Origin: Chloroflexota bacterium
GTDB lineage: Bacteria > Chloroflexota > Anaerolineae > Promineifilales > Promineifilaceae
Assembly: GCA_008501785.1 (NCBI GenBank)
Contig: QQUD01000837.1
Coordinates: 1-11,819, forward strand
Reading direction: 5' to 3'
DNA: 11,819 nucleotides
The stretch's first letter is position 1. Every line of letters begins with the position of its first letter. Shown here piece after piece: positions 1 to 6,341 of the stretch. The notes beneath the pieces are model-generated. The model worked only from the letters and a program-made list of their open reading frames with translations. It had not been told where the DNA came from and ran no database searches. The translations under genes were made by a program, and so were the position numbers.

Positions 1-1
1 C

Positions 2-226
2 AACAAAATGGGCATCTTTGAACCGGTTTGCACCCATCCTGACCACCGGCAAAAAGGGTTGGGCAAGGCGCTGATGCAGGAAGGGCTGCTGCGGCTTAAA
101 GCAATGGGCGCTGTTCATGTCACGGTAGAAACTGGCGACATGATTCCGGCAAACAAGCTGTACAACAGCATTGGGTTTACGGAAAAGTACAAGGGGTTTT
201 ATTGGCGGAAGACAACAACGGATTAA
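2..226 (+). CDS. GNAT family N-acetyltransferase, C-terminal part (5' truncated by window edge)
   Basis: The reading frame is open at the left edge of the window and ends with TAA. An ATG at 8 is in frame, but the first visible residues already lie inside the fold, so the true start is upstream. The stretch THPDHRQKGLGKAL is motif A of GNAT acetyltransferases, the R/Q-x-x-G-x-G/A loop that binds the pyrophosphate of acetyl-CoA. After it come the alpha-helix, a beta strand (VHVTVETGD) and the usual C-terminal N-x-LYNSIGF-x-x-x-Y motif, in which the Tyr acts as general acid in many members. The family transfers an acetyl group to an amine; the substrate cannot be read from this part. The ending FYWRKTTTD looks complete. 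A fold-back sequence at 231-284 follows at once and may end the transcript. Confidence 0.88.
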   Translation, partial: NKMGIFEPVCTHPDHRQKGLGKALMQEGLLRLKAMGAVHVTVETGDMIPANKLYNSIGFTEKYKGFYWRKTTTD

Positions 227-230
227 AGTA

Positions 231-284
231 AACAACAGATTAAGAAATTTCTTCAAAATCTGTTTTTTACTCAAATCTGTTGTT
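231..284. repeat. Intergenic fold-back sequence (11-bp perfect arms) after the GNAT gene
   Basis: AACAACAGATT (231-241) is the exact inverse of AATCTGTTGTT (274-284). Between them AAGAAATTTCTT (242-253) is itself a perfect palindrome, and a T6 run lies at 263-268. It could act as a terminator for the acetyltransferase gene. The ACAGATTAAG wording resembles the CAGATTAAG/AATCTG words in the larger element at 5182-5438, so it may instead be a dispersed intergenic repeat. A second weak inverted repeat, AAGAAAGT (312-319) with ACTTTCTT (333-340), follows. Confidence 0.55.
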
Positions 285-295
285 GTCATTTAGGA

Positions 296-305
296 AACGG
301 CCGTT
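296..305. repeat. AACGGCCGTT palindrome, intergenic copy
   Basis: Perfect 10-bp palindrome between the GNAT gene and the next gene. It is the only copy of the recurrent motif outside a coding region, which shows that the motif is not merely a by-product of codon choice. The flanks show no G-to-C skew switch (hand count over 60 bases: 8 G and 8 C before; 11 G and 7 C after). Confidence 0.85.
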
Positions 306-389
306 AGGACTAAGAAAGTAAAGTTCTGTACAACTTTCTTGTCAGACATGTTAGAATGTAAAAAAAGCTTAAGGGTAGAGGGCAAGCTG

Positions 390-773
390 ATGTTGCAAAC
401 AATTGGAATTTTTCAAGAATCAGGAAAACGAAATAAAGGAGTCTATCGTGCGGTCAGAGGCCAACAGCAAGCTGAGGGCAAAACGCCAGGGCAAGCATTA
501 GACTCTCTCGAAAAATTGCTGACAACTGAAGAAAAGATCGCCAGTTCATTGGTTATTCTGCAACGTTTTCAAGCTGACGCCCTTTTTTCGACATCGCAAA
601 TCGAACGCCTGCAAGAATTGATGGCTCAATTCCAAACATCAATCAATGATGACAAAGCTTTTAGCCTTGAAGAAAAGGCTGAGTTAGAAGAATTGATTGA
701 TGCAGAATGGATTGCGGCCATTGCTCGTGGTGCGACCATTTTGGCACAAGCCAATCAATCAGAAACTGAATAA
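390..773 (+). CDS. Small uncharacterised protein, 127 aa, upstream of an HNH nuclease gene
   Basis: I do not recognise a named family. The frame can be extended to a TTG at 339 or an ATG at 348. ATG 390 is preferred because AGAGGG (377-382) sits 7 bases before it and the protein then starts cleanly as MLQTIGIFQESGKRN. The product is soluble and mostly helical, with no signal peptide or membrane segment. A basic N-terminal region (GKRNKGVYRAVRG) precedes a QQQAEGKTPGQALDSLEKLL segment. A hydrophobic-polar helix (SLVILQRFQADALFSTSQIERLQELMAQFQ) and an acidic helix (FSLEEKAELEELIDAEW) follow. The HNH gene begins 12 bases downstream on the same strand, so the two are probably one transcript and may work together. 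An accessory, immunity or DNA-binding role is possible but unproven. The C-terminus is polar (QANQSETE). Confidence 0.72.
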   Translation: MLQTIGIFQESGKRNKGVYRAVRGQQQAEGKTPGQALDSLEKLLTTEEKIASSLVILQRFQADALFSTSQIERLQELMAQFQTSINDDKAFSLEEKAELEELIDAEWIAAIARGATILAQANQSETE

Positions 774-785
774 GCACAGCATCGC

Positions 786-1190
786 ATGAATCCACATTAT
801 CCACTTGTTGCTGAACGTGCCGCACATCGATGTGAATATTTCCATGCACCCGAACTAATTTTCAACGTACCCTTTGAAGTTGATCACATCATGCCAATCA
901 GTAAAGCGGGTGCTGATAATTCGTCGAATTTTGCATTGGCATGTCGAGCATGTAATTTAAGAAAATCGGATGTGGTAACGGCCGTTGATCCCACAACACA
1001 ACACCCAACCCCACCCTTCAACCCACGCCAGCACAATTGGAAAGATCATTTTGAACCCCAACAAGAACCACCATTTAGGCTCATTGGTAAAACACCAATT
1101 GGCCGTGCCACCATCGCCCAACTGCGCATGAACGCGCCACTGCATTTGGTTGCACGTTCACAATGGGTAATGTTGGGAATATTTCCGTAA
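786..1190 (+). CDS. Small HNH endonuclease-like protein, 134 aa
   Basis: An HNH (beta-beta-alpha metal) nuclease fold spans about residues 14-62: RCEYF, then FEVDHIMPISKAG, then DNSSNFALACRACNLRKSD. H34 of the DHI motif is the expected general base; N48 and N57 fill the later HNH positions. The family usually binds a structural zinc with two C-x2-C pairs. The second pair is present (C53, C56), but the first reads C16-E-Y-F19, so one expected Cys is replaced by Phe (TTC rather than TGC, one base). The protein may be a weakened or inactive nuclease, or the zinc may be held by other residues. The C-terminal part (62-134) is proline-rich, then basic and hydrophobic, as in short HNH proteins that stand alone. 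There is no clear ribosome site; it lies 12 bases after the preceding gene. The target is unknown, and it need not be a restriction enzyme. Confidence 0.85.
   Translation: MNPHYPLVAERAAHRCEYFHAPELIFNVPFEVDHIMPISKAGADNSSNFALACRACNLRKSDVVTAVDPTTQHPTPPFNPRQHNWKDHFEPQQEPPFRLIGKTPIGRATIAQLRMNAPLHLVARSQWVMLGIFP
977..986. repeat. AACGGCCGTT palindrome inside the small HNH gene
   Basis: Read as (gt)A-ACG-GCC-GTT, encoding V-T-A-V just after the HNH core. The + strand changes sharply here. By hand count the 60 bases before have 15 G and 7 C, and the 60 after have 6 G and 26 C. Confidence 0.85.
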
Positions 1191-1242
1191 AGGGAATGAA
1201 AATTACAGCGTTTCATATTTAGATTTTTAATTTGGGGGCTAC

Positions 1243-2490
1243 ATGGAAAAATTAAATCATTACGTCGTGTATCACAATACTGAAAAAAGGGGGTATTCGA
1301 TTGAAGATGAACTCTCTGTTGATGAGTTTGGAATTTCAACAAACAAAACAGTAGACAGCCTCATTGGAAGTACCATCTGGGTTATAAGTGGTGCAGGTAA
1401 GCCACGTTCTTATACCTTATCATATGTTTTTATAGTTGATAATATTGGCAATTTAAGAAATCAAGATTTCAAATATTTTGCAGAAGGAACAATGGGATTA
1501 AGGTTCTTACCTTCAATCCCCTTAAACAAACTCCCCTGGTTTAAGGGTTTCTTGGAAAGTCAATTCCGATTCAATTTTGGTTTACGTGAAATAGACCAAA
1601 AGTATATAAAGGAGCTTGAATCATTAGTTGATAATCAAGGTGCTGAAAATCCTGATTCCATTATTCTCTCTCCTAGTCTGCTGGAATTTGAACAATTAGA
1701 AATAGATCAGTTAACTAATGAAGACTATAAATTAGCGTTAACTAATCTCAAAGGCGCTTTATCCGCAACTGATTTGCGTATTCTCAAAGCCAATTACGAA
1801 TCAGATAAACACACAATTACAGCTACAAAACTTGCAAACAGAGTAGGTTTCGCTAATTTTGCCGCATCCAATTTACGATATGGGCTGCTTGCAAGAAAAT
1901 TCTGCGAATTTTTTCAAATTCAACCTAATCAATATCTTTCCATATTGGTAAATTTTAAAAAGATTGAAAACGAATGGCATTGGATAATGCGGCCAGAATT
2001 AGTTTCTGCAATTCGTGAATTAGAGTTGTTTAGAAACTATATTCAGCCAAATATTTTGCAAGATTTAGAAGAGCAAAAAGACACTTACGATTCGATTCCA
2101 GGTAAAACAACTCGCAAAGCAATTACTGAAAGCCGTATCGGACAAGGAAAATTCAGAGCTGATTTAATTAATTATTGGCAAGGATGTGCAGTCACTGGAT
2201 GCGTTGAATTTGAGTTATTACGTGCTTCACACATAAAGCCCTGGTGTAAATCAAATAATATCGAACGGCTCGATCTATTTAATGGATTGCTTCTAATACC
2301 TAATTTAGATGTTGCCTTTGATCGTGGCTTTATCAGTTTTAGAGATGATGGCCAAATTATAATTGGTCACAGCCTAAATGAAGAAACATTGCTTCAATTG
2401 GGTATCAACCACAGTATGCAACTGAGGATTGTCGAACATCAACACATTCATTATTTAAAACAACACAGAAAACTACACCTTTTTGAATAG
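1243..2490 (+). CDS. Large HNH endonuclease with N-terminal accessory domains, 415 aa (restriction-like)
   Basis: Three regions are visible. Residues 1-130 form a beta-rich domain ([14 protein letters not shown], then [20 protein letters not shown]) that recurs in front of HNH domains; I recognise the pattern but know no assigned name. Residues 160-225 resemble the middle module of such proteins ([13 protein letters not shown], then [20 protein letters not shown], then [10 protein letters not shown]), probably helical and DNA-contacting. Residues 296-405 are an HNH_2-type nuclease: [25 protein letters not shown] (C315, C320), ASHIKPW (catalytic H330), [16 protein letters not shown] (N347, N354, D360) and GFISF. 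This architecture is typical of modification-dependent or solitary restriction nucleases, so a role against foreign DNA is inferred. A GGGGG run (1234-1238) precedes the ATG. Base use is far more A+T-rich than in ilvD downstream (16 of 60 G+C at 1441-1500 against 41 of 60 at 3061-3120, hand count), which suggests transfer. No methyltransferase gene is nearby. Confidence 0.88.
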   Translation: MEKLNHYVVYHNTEKRGYSIEDELSVDEFGISTNKTVDSLIGSTIWVISGAGKPRSYTLSYVFIVDNIGNLRNQDFKYFAEGTMGLRFLPSIPLNKLPWFKGFLESQFRFNFGLREIDQKYIKELESLVDNQGAENPDSIILSPSLLEFEQLEIDQLTNEDYKLALTNLKGALSATDLRILKANYESDKHTITATKLANRVGFANFAASNLRYGLLARKFCEFFQIQPNQYLSILVNFKKIENEWHWIMRPELVSAIRELELFRNYIQPNILQDLEEQKDTYDSIPGKTTRKAITESRIGQGKFRADLINYWQGCAVTGCVEFELLRASHIKPWCKSNNIERLDLFNGLLLIPNLDVAFDRGFISFRDDGQIIIGHSLNEETLLQLGINHSMQLRIVEHQHIHYLKQHRKLHLFE

Positions 2491-2513
2491 TAATTTTTTT
2501 GGAAGGAGAAGAT

Positions 2514-4193
2514 ATGACATATTTAAACAAATACAGTTCACGAATTACACAGCCGAAGTCGCAGGGCGCGTCGCAAGCGATGTTGTACGCCACCGGCATG
2601 ACCGAAGCTGATATGAACAAGGCTCAGGTGGGCATTGGCTCGGTTTGGTATGAAGGCAATCCGTGCAATATGCACCTGCTTTATCTGGCCGAAAAAGTGA
2701 AGGCTGGCGTTACGGATGCCGATATGGTCGGGATGCGCTTCAACACCATCGGCGTCAGCGACGGCATTAGCATGGGCACCGATGGCATGAGCTACTCGCT
2801 GCAATCACGCGACCTGATTGCCGATTCCATCGAAACGATCATGGGCGCACAATGGTATGACGCACTTGTGGCACTTCCTGGCTGCGACAAAAACATGCCG
2901 GGATGCATCATGGCGATGGGACGACTGAATCGTCCCAGCATCATGGTTTACGGCGGCACCATCAAGGCTGGCTGCACCGACAAACATGACAAGCTCGACA
3001 TCGTTTCTGCGTTTCAAAGCTACGGTGAATATCTCGCGGGCAGCATCACCGATGAAGAACGGCAAGAGATCGTGCGCAATAGCTGCCCCGGACCGGGCGC
3101 GTGTGGCGGCATGTACACCGCCAACACAATGGGGTCTGCCATCGAAGCATTGGGCATGAGCCTGCCCTACAGCGCATCCTATCCGGCCATTTCACAACAG
3201 AAGCAGGATGAGAGTGTGGAGGCGGGCAAAGCGATTCGCGTTTTGCTAGAGCGCGACATCAAGCCACGCGACATCATGACGCGTGCGGCGTTTGAGAATG
3301 CGATGGTGTTAATCATGGCCTTAGGTGGCTCGACAAACGCGGTGCTGCACTTGATTGCGATGGCGCGTTCGGTTGATGTTGAGTTGACGATTGACGACTT
3401 CCAAGCTGTGAGTGACCGGATTCCATTCCTGGCAGATTTGAAGCCAAGTGGTAAGTTTGTCATGGAAGATTTGCACGAAGTAGGCGGCACACCTGCCGTC
3501 ATGAAATATTTGCTGGATGCAGGCCACATCAATGGGGATTGCCTCACAGTAACTGGTAAAACTGTTGCTGAAAATCTGGAAGATGTGCCTGAATTGAGTG
3601 ACGGGCAAGAAATTGTACGGCCGTTTTCCAACCCCATCAAAGAAACCGGCCACCTGCAAATCTTGCGTGGCAATCTGGCTCCCGATGGCGCAGTCGCCAA
3701 AATCACCGGCAAAGAAGGGCTGGTCTTTGCAGGCACAGCTAACGTGTTTGACAGTGAAGAAGAGATGCTGGCTGCGCTGGAACGTAAAGAAATCAACAAA
3801 GGCGATGTGGTGATTATTCGCTACGAAGGACCGAAGGGTGGTCCAGGGATGCCGGAAATGTTGACGCCAACGAGCGCGATTATGGGTGCTGGTTTGGGCA
3901 AGGATGTAGCGTTGATGACTGACGGCCGTTTTTCCGGCGGCTCACACGGCTTCATCGTCGGGCATATCACCCCCGAAGCACAAGAAGGCGGTCCACTGGC
4001 GCTGGTAAAAGATGGCGATAAAATCACAATCGACGCGGACAACAACACGCTCGATGTACACATCAGCGATGAAGAAATGGCCGCCCGCCGCGACGCGTGG
4101 ACGATGCCGCCCTACAAAGCAACACGCGGCACACTTTATAAATACATCAAAAATGTAAAATCAGCTTCTGAAGGCTGTGTGACAGACGAATAA
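2514..4193 (+). CDS. ilvD: Dihydroxy-acid dehydratase (EC 4.2.1.9), 559 aa
   Basis: Removes water from 2,3-dihydroxy-isovalerate and 2,3-dihydroxy-3-methylvalerate, giving the 2-keto acid precursors of valine, leucine and isoleucine; cytoplasmic. Start chosen at ATG 2514 because GGAAGGAG (2501-2508) is ideally placed; a TTG at 2499 would lie upstream of that site. All family signatures are present: NPCNMH (C51), [11 protein letters not shown] (C124), [16 protein letters not shown] (C197), [23 protein letters not shown] and [12 protein letters not shown] with S474. C51, C124 and C197 are the expected iron-sulfur ligands. Length is normal for the short bacterial form and there is no sign of damage. 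It starts 23 bases after the HNH stop, so it is either co-transcribed with the nuclease genes or driven from a promoter inside the HNH 3' end. No other ilv or leu gene lies nearby. A 10-bp-stem hairpin at 4245-4266 follows. Confidence 0.97.
   Translation: MTYLNKYSSRITQPKSQGASQAMLYATGMTEADMNKAQVGIGSVWYEGNPCNMHLLYLAEKVKAGVTDADMVGMRFNTIGVSDGISMGTDGMSYSLQSRDLIADSIETIMGAQWYDALVALPGCDKNMPGCIMAMGRLNRPSIMVYGGTIKAGCTDKHDKLDIVSAFQSYGEYLAGSITDEERQEIVRNSCPGPGACGGMYTANTMGSAIEALGMSLPYSASYPAISQQKQDESVEAGKAIRVLLERDIKPRDIMTRAAFENAMVLIMALGGSTNAVLHLIAMARSVDVELTIDDFQAVSDRIPFLADLKPSGKFVMEDLHEVGGTPAVMKYLLDAGHINGDCLTVTGKTVAENLEDVPELSDGQEIVRPFSNPIKETGHLQILRGNLAPDGAVAKITGKEGLVFAGTANVFDSEEEMLAALERKEINKGDVVIIRYEGPKGGPGMPEMLTPTSAIMGAGLGKDVALMTDGRFSGGSHGFIVGHITPEAQEGGPLALVKDGDKITIDADNNTLDVHISDEEMAARRDAWTMPPYKATRGTLYKYIKNVKSASEGCVTDE
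3617..3624. repeat. ACGGCCGT palindrome in ilvD (first copy)
   Basis: Read in phase gtA-CGG-CCG-Ttt (V-R-P-F), a different codon phase from the V-T-A-V copies. Flank hand count over 60 bases: 18 G and 7 C before; 11 G and 22 C after. Confidence 0.8.
3922..3929. repeat. ACGGCCGT palindrome in ilvD (second copy)
   Basis: Read as gAC-GGC-CGT-ttt (D-G-R-F), inside the conserved TDGRFSGG motif, so this is the third codon phase in which the motif is found. Flank hand count over 60 bases: 22 G and 10 C before; 16 G and 21 C after. Confidence 0.8.
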
Positions 4194-4244
4194 TTAAACA
4201 TCGTGGGCGGTTACTGAGGCTTTGCAAATTCGTGTTGGCATAAC

Positions 4245-4266
4245 GACATCGAATGAATTCGATGTC
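4245..4266. terminator. Perfect hairpin downstream of ilvD (possible terminator)
   Basis: GACATCGAAT (4245-4254) pairs exactly with ATTCGATGTC (4257-4266) around a 2-base loop, about 50 bases after the ilvD stop. No T-run follows, so it is not a classic intrinsic terminator. It may protect the 3' end of the ilvD mRNA or belong to the repeat cluster that follows. Confidence 0.45.
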
Positions 4267-4276
4267 TAAGTTCTGG

Positions 4277-4449
4277 AAACATGTTTATGGAAGTTAAATA
4301 AATAATCAGGTAATAGAAAACTACAAAATGTGGCCCTGTCATTCCCGCGCAGGCGGGAATCTACTCGACTACGTCATGGATTCCCGCCTGCGCGGGAATG
4401 ACAAGTTCCCTATTACCGTTTTATTTTCTTAACGTTCATAAACATGTTT
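4277..4449. repeat. Nested fold-back element A (MITE-like), 173 bp
   Basis: The outer arms AAACATGTTTATG (4277-4289) and CATAAACATGTTT (4437-4449) are exact inverses and extend to 21 positions with two mismatches. Further in, GGTAATAG (4309-4316) faces CTATTACC (4410-4417). The core is a 24-bp perfect inverted repeat, 4337-4360 against 4380-4403, starting TGTCATTCCCGCGCAG. Each core arm is itself nearly palindromic (ATTCCCGC, four bases, GCGGGAAT). It contains no open reading frame. TTCCCGC/GCGGGAA cores of this kind are a widespread type of dispersed bacterial repeat. A diverged relative of the core lies in element B at 5276-5340. With the hairpins on either side, it fills the gap between ilvD and the phosphatase gene. 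Confidence 0.82.
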
Positions 4450-4460
4450 GATCCAGCAGA

Positions 4461-4478
4461 CCCAAAATTCATTTTGGG
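4461..4478. repeat. Short perfect inverted repeat upstream of the phosphatase gene
   Basis: CCCAAAAT (4461-4468), TC, ATTTTGGG (4471-4478) is an 8-bp perfect inverted repeat with a 2-base gap, 63 bases before the chosen start of the phosphatase gene. It could be an operator or part of the repeat cluster. The only other in-frame ATG (4479) touches its right end. Confidence 0.5.
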
Positions 4479-4541
4479 ATGCAAGCCAACACATCATATA
4501 TTTGTAAATATTCAAAATCGCCCACACCATCACAAACAATC

Positions 4542-5165
4542 ATGATAACAAAGATCACATTTATAAGACATGGCGAAGTGCATAATCCAAATAAAATTTA
4601 TTACGGCCGTTTTCCCCGATTCCGGCTAAGTGACACAGGGCGAAAACAAGCAGCAATGACGGCTGATTATTTGCGGGGTGAATGCATAACGGCCGTTTAC
4701 AGTAGTCCAATGCTGCGGGCAAGGCAAACGGCGAAGGCGGTAACGGCCGTTCATCCCCACCCCCTGCACATCTCCCAACTGCTCAACGAAGCCTACACCC
4801 CCTACGACGGTCAGTCTCAGCAAACCCTAGATGCCAAAAACTGGGATGTCTACACCGGCACACCAGCCACATACGAACAACCCATCGACATCACCAACCG
4901 CATCGCACGCTTCATCAAGCGCACACGCAAACGTCACGAAGGCCAGCACATCGTCGCCGTCACCCACGCCGACCCATTTGCTTTTGCCGTCCTGTGGGCT
5001 AGCAACAGCCCCCCCTCAATTACAGGACGAAAACAGCTTACAAAAGTCGGACTGGCCGATGACTTTCCGGGCCATGCCGCAGCCGTCACACTCACCTTCA
5101 ATGGAAAATGTGAACGGCCAACAAGCTTTACCTATTTCAATCCTGAAGCGTTGGAAGTCGCTTAA
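4542..5165 (+). CDS. Histidine phosphatase superfamily protein (phosphoglycerate mutase-like), 207 aa
   Basis: The N-terminal ITFIRHGE carries the RHG motif (R9, H10, G11), in which H10 takes the phosphate. SDTGRKQAAMTADYL and ITAVYSSPMLRARQTA follow, with R59 as a further phosphate ligand. E83 (LLNEAY) is a likely proton donor. VAVTHADPFAFAV supplies the second catalytic His (H142). This is the core of the cofactor-dependent mutase/broad-specificity phosphatase superfamily. The true substrate is not evident; sugar phosphates, alpha-ribazole phosphate or a nucleotide are all possible. ATG 4542 was chosen because RHG normally lies within about ten residues of the start; ATG 4479 would add 21 atypical residues next to an inverted repeat. 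No strong ribosome site is visible for either. The gene is bracketed by fold-back elements A and B. It contains three ACGGCCGT palindromes, and after 4751 its coding strand becomes very C-rich (30 C and 7 G in 4752-4811). Confidence 0.9.
   Translation: MITKITFIRHGEVHNPNKIYYGRFPRFRLSDTGRKQAAMTADYLRGECITAVYSSPMLRARQTAKAVTAVHPHPLHISQLLNEAYTPYDGQSQQTLDAKNWDVYTGTPATYEQPIDITNRIARFIKRTRKRHEGQHIVAVTHADPFAFAVLWASNSPPSITGRKQLTKVGLADDFPGHAAAVTLTFNGKCERPTSFTYFNPEALEVA
4603..4750. repeat. Cluster of three ACGGCCGT palindromes in the phosphatase gene
   Basis: Copies lie at 4603-4610 (Y-G-R-F phase), 4689-4696 and 4743-4750 (both I/V-T-A-V phase, and both the longer AACGGCCGTT). Three copies within 148 bases is the densest cluster in the window. 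A clear G-to-C strand switch occurs only at the last copy (about 20 G and 14 C before; 7 G and 30 C after). The first two show none, though their flanks overlap one another. Confidence 0.85.
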
Positions 5166-5181
5166 AAAATTATTGGAGAAA

Positions 5182-5438
5182 TTTAAACGCAGATGACACA
5201 GATTGCAACGCAGATTGCACAGATTTAAGAGAAAACCCTGAAAAATTGTAATAGTCAGAAGTTACTTAAATTGTCTGTCATTCCTGCGCAGACGGGAATC
5301 CATTCCTCAAAGATGGATGCCTGCCTTCGCAGGCATGACAATCATAGACAATGTGCTTTGACTAACCATTGACCATTACAGAAAAACCTGAAAAATCTTC
5401 TTAATCTGCGTCCTAAATCTGCTTAATCTGCGTTTAAA
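5182..5438. repeat. Nested fold-back element B, 257 bp
   Basis: The outer arms TTTAAACGCAGAT (5182-5194) and ATCTGCGTTTAAA (5426-5438) are exact 13-bp inverses. The similarity continues imperfectly inward through repeated CGCAGATT/AATCTGCG words. GAAAA(A)CCTGAAAAAT also occurs twice in direct orientation on either side of the core. The core (5276-5340) is an imperfect hairpin starting TGTCATTCCTGCGCAGACGG and ending in GCAGGCATGACA. Its left arm is a close relative of the element A core. The region holds no gene. It separates the convergent phosphatase and sugar-permease genes, where it may also help stop transcription from both sides. Confidence 0.78.
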
Positions 5439-5454
5439 AATATCAAAAAAACTT

Positions 5455-5481
5455 TTTCTAAAAAGCTCCGGTCGTTACCGG
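5455..5481 (-). terminator. Likely intrinsic terminator of the sugar ABC operon
   Basis: On the reverse strand, just past the permease stop, CCGGT-AACG-ACCGG forms a short 5-bp G+C-rich stem, followed by AGCTTTTT (5460-5467 complement). The stem is short but well placed, 9 bases after the stop codon. A second A/T hairpin (CTTTTT-CT-AAAAAG, 5453-5466) overlaps it and would help on either strand. Confidence 0.5.
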
Positions 5482-5489
5482 GACTGATT

Positions 5490-6341
5490 TTACTTAATCC
5501 CAGAGTGCATAAAGCTTTGAATAAATCTCCGTTGGAACAGCAAGAACGCAATAAACAGCGGCGCAATCACCATCAGCGTCGCCGCCGACAGCAGCGACCA
5601 TTGTGCGCCGATTTCGCCCAACTGCGTAAACCGCACCAAACCGGCCGTTAACGGCCGACTTGTGTCACTATTCGTAATAATAATCGGCCACAAAAATGCA
5701 TTCCAATGGAAACTCACCGACGACAGGCCAAACGCAATCATCGTAGGCACCGAAGGCGGCAAATAAACATTCCGTAACAGTTGCCACCAGTTACACCCGT
5801 CCATCACACCCGCATCAACCAAATCACGCGGCACGGCTTTAAATGCCTGTCGCATCAAAAACGTGCCAAACGCCGAGCCAAAATACGGGATCGCTACCGC
5901 CAAACGCGTATCAAAAAGCCCCAGTTGGCGAATCGTCGAAAAATTGGGGGCCAACAACGCCGTCGTTGGAATCATTAATTGCAGCAAAATAAAAAAGAAA
6001 ACGACTCGCTGACCGCCAAACTCATAATTCGTAAATGCAAACGCAGCCAGCGTCGTGGTAACTAACTGCACCCCAATAATCGTTAACACAATAATAATCG
6101 TATTTAAAAAATAAAGATCAAAACGTGCCAACGACCACGCCTTTAAATAGCTCTCCACAGTCAGCGGAAAGCTAAACCACACATCCCCTTGACCAATCGG
6201 ATTACTTGCTGGACGAATGGAAGCCACAACTGCCCACAACAAGGGTGCAGACCATAAAACAGCAATAAAAATCGTGAACAGATTCAATGTTTTCTGCCCC
6301 AATCGCGACCACATGTTTTTTGATGGAATCACGTCAAACAT
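5490..6341 (-). CDS. Carbohydrate ABC transporter permease, MalG-like, 283 aa
   Basis: Second inner-membrane subunit of a sugar importer (CUT1 type). About six hydrophobic segments are visible, the first at residues 20-40 (LFTIFIAVLWSAPLLWAVVA), followed by the SIRP motif typical of MalG-type subunits. The ATPase-contacting EAA loop is at 175-199: VDAGVMDGCNWWQLLRNVYLPPSVP. The usual E-A-A is diverged (D-A-G) but DG, the spacing and the final P are kept. FHWNAFLWPIIITN after it is the characteristic SxxWNxFLWP segment. The start codon overlaps the stop of the upstream permease (TAATG) and GGAGG lies just before it, so translation is coupled. The two permeases should form the heterodimeric channel. 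A 16-bp palindrome, CGGCCGTTAACGGCCG, lies inside the gene. A probable terminator follows directly. Confidence 0.94.
   Translation of the reverse strand: MFDVIPSKNMWSRLGQKTLNLFTIFIAVLWSAPLLWAVVASIRPASNPIGQGDVWFSFPLTVESYLKAWSLARFDLYFLNTIIIVLTIIGVQLVTTTLAAFAFTNYEFGGQRVVFFFILLQLMIPTTALLAPNFSTIRQLGLFDTRLAVAIPYFGSAFGTFLMRQAFKAVPRDLVDAGVMDGCNWWQLLRNVYLPPSVPTMIAFGLSSVSFHWNAFLWPIIITNSDTSRPLTAGLVRFTQLGEIGAQWSLLSAATLMVIAPLFIAFLLFQRRFIQSFMHSGIK
5642..5657. repeat. 16-bp perfect palindrome made of two overlapping CGGCCG motifs
   Basis: CGGCCGTTAACGGCCG reads the same on both strands and joins two copies of the CGGCCG core head to head over TTAA. It sits in the MalG-like permease gene. Here the + strand is C-rich on both sides (24 C and 13 G before; 14 C and 8 G after, hand count), so the skew switch seen at other copies is absent. 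Confidence 0.8.

Noticed and set aside
339..389. TTG 339 or ATG 348 as start of the small protein upstream of the HNH gene
   Set aside because: ATG 390 has a purine-rich ribosome site at the right distance; the upstream residues (SDMLECKKSLRVEGK) overlap the region of a hairpin and add nothing family-like.
3179..3799. 206-aa open frame on the reverse strand within ilvD
   Set aside because: It is a shadow of the unmistakable ilvD frame: low-complexity S/T-rich product, no ribosome site, and all ilvD signature motifs lie on the other strand.
4831..5196. 121-aa forward frame overlapping the phosphatase gene
   Set aside because: The product is S/T/H/P-rich without a recognisable fold and follows from the C-rich base use of the phosphatase gene in another phase.
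4337..5340. CRISPR array suggested by repeated TTCCCGC...GCGGGAA units
   Set aside because: Only two core palindromes occur, far apart with a gene between them, with no regular spacers and no cas genes; they are fold-back repeats.
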